Below, piece after piece: positions 23,977 through 28,530 of a stretch of 28,530 nucleotides of DNA. This DNA comes from an uncultured bacterium. GTDB lineage: Bacteria; Bacillota; Bacilli; Lactobacillales; Lactobacillaceae. Numbering within the stretch: the stretch's first letter is position 1; each line of letters starts with the position of its first letter. The position numbers and the translations under genes are program-made. The stretch is from the NCBI GenBank assembly GCA_905214235.1, contig CAJMLF010000024.1, positions 1-28,530 on the forward strand, written 5' to 3'. A model generated the notes under the pieces. That model made no database searches. It worked only from the letters and a program-made list of their open reading frames with translations, and was not told where the DNA came from.

Positions 23977-24062
23977 ACCACGATTCCCTTATAAAATTAA
24001 TAAACTAACATAACCATTATAAGCTATTAGAAAATTAATTATGGGAAAAATCAAAATTTTAG

Positions 24063-24091
24063 TTGACGGGGGCGCAAAAGTTTCGTATACT
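24063..24091 (+). promoter_or_regulatory. Strong promoter of the tRNA-Asp gene
   Basis: TTGACG (24063-24068) and TATACT (24086-24091) are separated by exactly 17 bases, 18 bases before the tRNA 5' end. This is a near-consensus sigma-A promoter suited to a stable RNA gene. Confidence 0.85.
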
Positions 24092-24108
24092 TTTAATTGT
24101 TGTCAAAT

Positions 24109-24183
24109 GGTCCGTTGGTCTAGTTGGTTTAGGACGCATCCCTGTCACGGATGAGATCACGAGTTCGAGTCTCGTACGGACCG
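24109..24183 (+). tRNA. tRNA-Asp (anticodon GTC)
   Basis: The cloverleaf is complete. The acceptor stem GGTCCGT pairs with ACGGACC, followed by discriminator G. The anticodon stem CATCC/GGATG holds the loop CTGTCAC with anticodon GTC at 24144-24146. The T arm ACGAG-TTCGAGT-CTCGT is standard, and the D loop has GTTGG and GG. CCA is not encoded. A promoter precedes it and a terminator follows, so it is an independent single-tRNA unit. Confidence 0.95.
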
Positions 24184-24196
24184 CTTATATTGATTG

Positions 24197-24225
24197 AAGT
24201 TGAGTCGTTGCACTCAACTTTTTTT
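24197..24225 (+). terminator. Intrinsic terminator after tRNA-Asp
   Basis: AAGTTGAGT (24197-24205) pairs perfectly with ACTCAACTT (24212-24220) and is followed by five more T. It lies between the tRNA and the RluA-family gene. Confidence 0.88.
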
Positions 24226-24246
24226 GTGCACAAAAGGAGAAAAGCA

Positions 24247-25113
24247 ATGCAAGCAAGTTGGGTTTACAACGGTACGGAACCAATGAAAATTAAGAAGTTC
24301 TTACAGTCACTGGGGATGGGGCACCGCCTATTTAACGATATCAAGAAGGGACAGGGTGAATTTCTCGTGGACCATCGCGTTGTCCGGCCAACGACAAAGA
24401 TCCTTCCCCACCAACCGTTGACCATTAAGGTGGCTCCCGAGATGGCGGACCCCCAAGTAAAGGTCAGTCATGCGCCGCTCAAGCTTGTTTACGAAGATGA
24501 CAACTGGCTGGTAGTCGACAAGCCGGCGGGAGTAACTTCGATTCCTGGCCCCACCGTCGATAACGACACGGTGCTGAACCGGGTAACGGGCTACCTGATT
24601 GCCCAGCAGTCGCCAGACCAGCGGCCCCACCTGATTACCCGTTTAGACCGTGATACGGGTGGGCTGATGTTGGTCGCTAAACACCACGTAGCCTCCAGCA
24701 TGATTAGCCAGCAGGTCCAGCAGCACCGGATGCTTAAGGAATACACGGCAATCGTCACGGGTTCTTTTGAAGCGGACCATGGGACGATTGACAAGCCGAT
24801 TGCCCGGCGGGAAGGGCAGGCCCAACGGGTAATCGCGGCGGATGGCCAACCGGCGGTCACTGAGTACTGGGTCGAAAAGAGTGCAGCTGGATTTTCACGG
24901 GTCCGGGCCCGTCTGCACACCGGGCGGACGCACCAGATCCGGGTACACTTTGCGGCAATCGGTCATCCCCTGGTTGGTGACCCCCTGTATGGTGGGGACA
25001 CGAGCAAGTACCAAACACAGCTCCTTCATGCCAGCAAGTTGGCGTTTATCGACCCATTTAGCCAGAAGCAATTGGCGTTTACCTCACCGTTGCCGGATGA
25101 ATTTGAGATATAA
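24247..25113 (+). CDS. RluA-family pseudouridine synthase
   Basis: This 288-residue protein has an S4-like N-terminal region (MKIKKFLQSLGMGHRLFNDI) and an RluA/RluD catalytic core. LITRLDRDTGGLMLVAK contains the catalytic Asp134 in RLD, LVVDKPAGVTSIPG precedes it, and LHTGRTHQIRVHFAAIGHPLVGD follows. It converts uridine to pseudouridine in rRNA or tRNA; the exact target cannot be told from sequence. A longer frame starts at 24151 inside the tRNA and is rejected; ATG 24247 has AAAGGAGA seven bases upstream. A terminator separates it from tRNA-Asp, so expression needs read-through or a weak local promoter that I could not identify. It ends in a convergent terminator. Confidence 0.9.
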   Translation: MQASWVYNGTEPMKIKKFLQSLGMGHRLFNDIKKGQGEFLVDHRVVRPTTKILPHQPLTIKVAPEMADPQVKVSHAPLKLVYEDDNWLVVDKPAGVTSIPGPTVDNDTVLNRVTGYLIAQQSPDQRPHLITRLDRDTGGLMLVAKHHVASSMISQQVQQHRMLKEYTAIVTGSFEADHGTIDKPIARREGQAQRVIAADGQPAVTEYWVEKSAAGFSRVRARLHTGRTHQIRVHFAAIGHPLVGDPLYGGDTSKYQTQLLHASKLAFIDPFSQKQLAFTSPLPDEFEI

Positions 25114-25116
25114 AAC

Positions 25117-25158
25117 AAAACGACTCCTTGTGTCTCAGCGGACACGAGAAGTCGTTTT
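25117..25158. terminator. Convergent terminator between the RluA-family and DUF4811 genes
   Basis: AAAACGACT (25117-25125) pairs with AGTCGTTTT (25150-25158), and an inner CTTGTGTC/GACACGAG stem extends it. A and T runs on both sides make it bidirectional. Confidence 0.85.
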
Positions 25159-25164
25159 ATTTTA

Positions 25165-25884
25165 CTATTTAAGCATTGCCTTAACTGCCTGTGCCTGGAC
25201 TTCTTGTTCAGCCTGGAGGGTAACGCGTTGAATTTGACTTGCGGACATCTTAGGATTCTGGGCGAGTGCCTGTTGAACCTTAGCGGCAACGGCTGACCGG
25301 CCCTGTTCAGCAGCAGTAGCCTGGGCCTTCTTTGCGGCTGGTGAAGCTGCCTGTTTCTTCAGCTGGCCTGCTTGCTTGGTGGTAATTTTGACATAAGCCT
25401 GGGGGTACTCCAGGACGTTGGTCCGCTTGACGAGGGTCCCGTCCATCCCCGTACCCATGTACATGATCCGGAAGAAACCGTTATTGTAACGCCACCGCGT
25501 TTCCGTCGTAACCAGGCGGGGTGTTAACCGCTTCGTCCACTTGATTTTGCTATGGGTGTACTCGTTGGCCTGGGTATGATCAGGCGTCTTTTGCCGTTTC
25601 TTACTGTTGTAAATGTAGACGTCATCTTTGCCACTCGTGCCGACTGGCTGGTAGAGGGCCAGGGGGAGTGACGAGTTGGATGCAGAATAGATAACCTTCT
25701 TGGTAGTGGTCGTTTCCTGGTGCATCCCAAAATGGTGACTGTAGTTAAGGGTCATCATGGCGGTTGAACCCACAAAGATAATGCCCATTAGGATTGTAAG
25801 GGGGACGCGGACTTGCCGCCGATTAATGAACATGATGCTGGCAAACAGCGCAACCGCTGATGCGAACATAATAATGATGATCAA
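25165..25884 (-). CDS. DUF4811-type membrane-anchored protein
   Basis: This 239-residue protein has two N-terminal hydrophobic segments (about 1-19 and 28-46), a soluble central domain (about 50-170) with a VYIYNSKKRQKT-like strand and RWRYNNGFFRIMYMGTG, and an Ala/Gln/Lys-rich tail with VQQALAQNPKMSASQI. This layout and its partner gene match the lactobacillar family DUF4811, found next to DHA2 efflux genes; the function is unknown. The start is TTG 25884, one base after the efflux gene stop, with AGGAGGAG nine bases upstream. The nearest ATG would cut the first membrane segment. Tight coupling suggests it is an accessory subunit of the pump. That is inference. Confidence 0.78.
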   Translation of the reverse strand: MIIIIMFASAVALFASIMFINRRQVRVPLTILMGIIFVGSTAMMTLNYSHHFGMHQETTTTKKVIYSASNSSLPLALYQPVGTSGKDDVYIYNSKKRQKTPDHTQANEYTHSKIKWTKRLTPRLVTTETRWRYNNGFFRIMYMGTGMDGTLVKRTNVLEYPQAYVKITTKQAGQLKKQAASPAAKKAQATAAEQGRSAVAAKVQQALAQNPKMSASQIQRVTLQAEQEVQAQAVKAMLK

Positions 25885-25885
25885 G

Positions 25886-27385
25886 TTACTTCTCCTCCTT
25901 TTCTTTCATATCTGCCGAGTCAATCCGGAGGTGAATCCCGTTTCCGCTCGTGACAAAGAAGGTCAAAATCAGTCCTAAAATTGAGAAGATGATTGCAAAC
26001 CAGAATGCGGCGTGGTAGCCCATCAAGGTTGCGTCAAACATCTGTGATTTGTACTGGAGCGGGGAGGCTTTTAACAGGGCGTGGCCGGGTTGGTTATTCT
26101 TGGTCACGTTGGTTAAAACCGAAATCATGATCGCGGTCCCGACCGAGGTGGCAACCTGACGGAGGGTGTTGTTAACCGCGGTCCCGTGTGAAATTAAGTT
26201 GAACGGCAGCGAATTCATGCCGGCTGTCGTGACGGGCATCATCACCATAGAGATTCCAAACATCCGGACAGCGTACAGGAAGACGATGTAGATTGTCGGG
26301 GTATCCCGGGTGATGAAGGCAAACGGGAGAGTGCCAACAGTCAGGATAAACATCCCGGTGACGGCCAGCCGCTTGGCCCCGTGCCGGTCAAAGAGGTTCC
26401 CGGTAATTGGGCTCATGATCCCCATGAAGAGGGCCCCAAATAAGAGGGTCAGTCCGGAATGGAAGGCCGACATACCGTGGATGATTTGCAGGTAAAGGGG
26501 AATTACCAGTTCCACCCCGACCATTGCCATCATGACGATTGAGCTAAGGATGGTTGCCAGGGTAAATTCACCGCTCTTGAATACCTTGAATTCCAGGAAG
26601 GGTTCATCCAGCTTATTCTGGCGAAGAACCAGGAAGACAACCAGGATGGCCCCAATCACGATGGTTGCCAGGACAACTGGGTCCGTCCACCCCTTGTCAC
26701 CGACACTCGAGAAGCCGTAGAGCATGCTTCCGAAGCCGAGGGTTGAGATAATAACGGAGAGCCAGTCCAACTTGGGCCGCCGGTTAGGAATAACGTTTTT
26801 AACCAGGACAAAACTAGCAATGATTACGAGGGCAGCAATGGGAACGATCATCCCGAAGAGCCACCGCCAACTGTAGTTATCAATTACCCATCCGGAAAGG
26901 GTCGGGCCAATTGCGGGGGCCAGGCCAATTACCAGGCCGTTGATTCCCATGGCGGCGCCCCGCTTTTCTGGCGGATAAATCGTCAGCATAATATTTTGCA
27001 TCAGGGGCATGTTGATGCCGACCCCCACGGCCTGAATTAGCCGGCCGGTTAAGAGGGCCGCAAATGAGGGGGCAAGCCATGAGAGGATTGTTCCAATCTC
27101 GAAGACAGTCATGGCAATAATAAAAAGCCTCTTGGTGTTGAACCGGCTACTGAGGTAGGCACTAATTGGGATCATGATCCCGTTGACCATTAAGAAACCG
27201 GTTGTCAACCATTGCACGGTGGAAGTGCTGATGTCAAAGGCCTTCATTAATGCCGGAAAGGCCGTTGACAAAATCGTCTGGTTAAGGATGGTACAGAAGG
27301 CTCCAATTAATAGGACCAAAACCATCAATGAACGATTATATGGTTGACCATTGATATCAGTGGTTGTTTGAACCTTATCATTCAC
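25886..27385 (-). CDS. DHA2-family MFS multidrug transporter (14 TM, LmrB/EmrB-like)
   Basis: This is a membrane protein of about 499 residues. TM1 carries LNQTILSTAFPALMKAF (motif D1), LSSRFNTKRLFI is the motif A loop, GRLIQAVGVGINMPLMQN lies in TM4, and APAIGPTLSGWVID is antiporter motif C. Fourteen hydrophobic segments are visible. It should export amphipathic compounds in exchange for protons. The frame opens at TTG 27421, but GTG 27385, ten bases after AGAGG, is the better start, giving MNDKVQTTTD. The promoter is TTGACA-17-TATTAT on the minus strand, with the -35 inside a 27-bp palindrome shared with the divergent MerR gene. The downstream DUF4811 gene overlaps in regulation and probably in function. 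Confidence 0.9.
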   Translation of the reverse strand: MNDKVQTTTDINGQPYNRSLMVLVLLIGAFCTILNQTILSTAFPALMKAFDISTSTVQWLTTGFLMVNGIMIPISAYLSSRFNTKRLFIIAMTVFEIGTILSWLAPSFAALLTGRLIQAVGVGINMPLMQNIMLTIYPPEKRGAAMGINGLVIGLAPAIGPTLSGWVIDNYSWRWLFGMIVPIAALVIIASFVLVKNVIPNRRPKLDWLSVIISTLGFGSMLYGFSSVGDKGWTDPVVLATIVIGAILVVFLVLRQNKLDEPFLEFKVFKSGEFTLATILSSIVMMAMVGVELVIPLYLQIIHGMSAFHSGLTLLFGALFMGIMSPITGNLFDRHGAKRLAVTGMFILTVGTLPFAFITRDTPTIYIVFLYAVRMFGISMVMMPVTTAGMNSLPFNLISHGTAVNNTLRQVATSVGTAIMISVLTNVTKNNQPGHALLKASPLQYKSQMFDATLMGYHAAFWFAIIFSILGLILTFFVTSGNGIHLRIDSADMKEKEEK

Positions 27386-27427
27386 TATCAAAGAACCTCT
27401 TTTCTCCAAAAATGTTAACAAGAACTA

Positions 27428-27489
27428 ATAATAGGATAATTCAACACCTTTGTCAAATAATTTGACAAAGGTAACTAGTTATTTATAAA
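27428..27489. promoter_or_regulatory. Divergent promoters sharing a perfect 27-bp palindromic operator
   Basis: A perfect 12-base inverted repeat lies at 27446-27457 and 27461-27472, separated by TAA. Each arm contains a TTGACA. On the minus strand TTGACA (27451-27456) is 17 bases from TATTAT (27428-27433), the efflux promoter. On the plus strand TTGACA (27462-27467) is 16 bases from TATAAA (27484-27489), the MerR promoter. One bound dimer would cover both -35 boxes, so repression of both genes is expected. Confidence 0.8.
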
Positions 27490-27525
27490 ATATAGCTGAA
27501 AATATGGAAAGGCAGGAAGATATAC

Positions 27526-27975
27526 GTGTTAAAGGATCAGTTTCGGCGGATGCTAAGTGACGACAAGCTGCAAATCACCATGACCGAATTAGCCCAGGTC
27601 ACGGGGGTGTCGACTAGCCAGATCCGTTATTGGGAACGAAAGGGCTATATTAAGTCCAGCCAGGATGAGAAGAATAAGAACCACCGCTTCAAGTTATTTA
27701 CTATTTTCCGGGTATACACAATTAAGTATTTCTTAGACCAGGGCTACACGCTGGCAATGGCGGTCCAAAAGGAACAGGAACGGCAGAAGCTTGGTAAGAT
27801 CTTTCAGCGCTTCATGGCTGACCAGATCGTTGATATTCACCAGGATGAAGACGAAAGCGGCGAAGTTGTCCTGGGAAAACTGGCTGAGGATCCGACGAAG
27901 GAGGTCTACGCCAAAGTTGACCAGGATGGTTCGACCCTTCACCTGCGCAGTGTGAATCCCCAGTCGTCGCATTAA
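27526..27975 (+). CDS. MerR-family transcriptional regulator
   Basis: This 149-residue protein has a winged MerR HTH: ITMTELAQVTGVSTSQIRYW then ERKGYIKSS (about residues 17-45), followed by HRFKLFTIFRVYTIKYFLDQ and GYTLAMAVQ, which continue the DNA-binding domain and first helix. The C-terminal ~60 residues are acidic with no obvious ligand cysteines, so a drug or general stress signal is more likely than a metal. The start is GTG 27526, preceded by GGAAAGGCAGGA (27506-27517). It is divergent from the DHA2/DUF4811 operon, and its own promoter lies over the shared palindrome, so it most likely controls both. The spacers of 16-17 bp differ from the 19-20 bp of classical MerR-activated promoters. 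Confidence 0.85.
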   Translation: MLKDQFRRMLSDDKLQITMTELAQVTGVSTSQIRYWERKGYIKSSQDEKNKNHRFKLFTIFRVYTIKYFLDQGYTLAMAVQKEQERQKLGKIFQRFMADQIVDIHQDEDESGEVVLGKLAEDPTKEVYAKVDQDGSTLHLRSVNPQSSH

Positions 27976-28038
27976 CCATTTGACCACTTTTGTGTTATGG
28001 TAAAAATGAAGTACTATGATATGAAGGGAACGAGTAAC

Positions 28039-28377
28039 GTGAGTCAAACTTATAGTGAACTTAGCGGTGACGCTAAGGAAAATGCGCTGCGGTCTTTTAT
28101 TGGATTTTACGTTAATCAGTACGAAGCCGGTAGCCTGGAAATCTTGAGTTCTAAGGTTTCCAATGAAGTGATGAGTTCAATCAACGAAATTCTTAACCAA
28201 AACAACTTTATGGGCCATGGCGAACTGGTCAACGAAAGTTTACGGCTGTGCAAGCCTTACTATGAAGCAATCTTGAATAAGTTGACGGACACCGAGTTTG
28301 ATGATGATGGTGAACCGGTTGTGGCTTGGCCAGACGCTTGGGAAGACCAGGAAGAACAGTTGCCAACGGAGGATTAG
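28039..28377 (+). CDS. Small acidic protein of unknown function
   Basis: This protein of about 112 residues is not one I recognise. It is helix-rich (LSGDAKENALRSFIGFYVNQ, VSNEVMSSINEILNQN) and ends in an acidic tail with WPDAWEDQEEQ. There is no membrane segment and no signal peptide. An ATG frame opens at 27997, but GTG 28039 has AAGGGA nine bases upstream. A possible promoter (TTGACC at 27980-27985 and a TATGGTAAAA region at 27996-28005) would place the 27997 ATG at or before the transcript start. It follows the MerR gene by about 60 bases on the same strand and is probably independently transcribed. The rest of the window (28378-28530) shows no gene. Confidence 0.7.
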   Translation: MSQTYSELSGDAKENALRSFIGFYVNQYEAGSLEILSSKVSNEVMSSINEILNQNNFMGHGELVNESLRLCKPYYEAILNKLTDTEFDDDGEPVVAWPDAWEDQEEQLPTED

Positions 28378-28530
28378 GTTAAAAGTTGGCAAATAACTTC
28401 TGAACGTTTTGTAAATGGTAGGTTGGCTGACTTCAGAAATATATTCTGATGTGAAACTGGCCTTGGTTTTTTTACAATGGCAGATTGCAATAAATAACTT
28501 GAACAAATTTAATGACGCAGATTAAGCAAG

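Noticed and set aside
24151..24246. N-terminal extension of the RluA-family protein from an ATG inside tRNA-Asp
   Set aside because: It would start in the tRNA and cross its terminator. ATG 24247 has a proper ribosome binding site.
28434..28450. TCAGAA-ATATA-TTCTGA dyad near the right edge
   Set aside because: It is short and AT-rich, with no T run directly after it. It could be chance, and the region beyond is truncated by the window.
1..28530. Mobile elements, CRISPR arrays or integration scars, including at tRNA-Asp
   Set aside because: No transposase, integrase or spaced repeat array was seen, and the tRNA 3' end is not repeated nearby in the window.

Overview
The window looks like chromosomal DNA of a heterofermentative lactic acid bacterium. 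Gene content and moderately high G+C suggest Limosilactobacillus (L. fermentum/mucosae/panis type). This is an inference from gene families, codon style and strong AGGAGG ribosome binding sites; no 16S gene is present to confirm it. Almost every gap is closed by an intrinsic terminator. No insertion sequence, prophage, CRISPR array or replication origin was seen.

Layout. (1) 1-5175: the citrate lyase cluster, with the end of citC, then citD, citE, citF, a terminator, a fused citX-citG maturation gene and an overlapping alpha/beta hydrolase. (2) 5243-6752: a small accessory patch. It holds phased repeats upstream of a membrane-anchored XRE regulator, a two-gene module whose second product looks RelE/ParE-like, and a third gene broken by an in-frame TGA. 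(3) 6830-9611: a LacI-type repressor divergent from a clan GH-D (alpha-galactosidase-like) glycosidase, with operator and cre-like sites between them. (4) 9681-13445: ttdAB (L(+)-tartrate dehydratase, or a fumarase-like activity), an AraC regulator with a cysteine-containing tail, and a divergent LysR regulator. (5) 13536-20999: a ThrE-type exporter, a cysteine-free family-4-like uracil-DNA glycosylase, a class I glutamine amidotransferase, a DHA2 efflux pump, rarA, an HSL-type esterase and a DJ-1/PfpI protein. (6) 21000-21334: two terminators and an unusual block of inverted repeats. (7) 21335-28377: mprF, tRNA-Asp, an RluA-family pseudouridine synthase, a DUF4811/DHA2/MerR efflux module with a striking shared operator, and a small unknown acidic protein.

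How it fits together. CitCDEF with CitXG makes active citrate lyase, which splits citrate to acetate and oxaloacetate. In heterofermenters oxaloacetate can be reduced to malate, and a TtdAB/fumarase-type hydratase could pass malate to fumarate, so the cit and ttd blocks may serve one organic-acid route. The enzymes joining them are not in the window. The other genes are envelope defence (MprF, two DHA2 pumps), DNA maintenance (RarA, UDG), RNA modification and stress functions.
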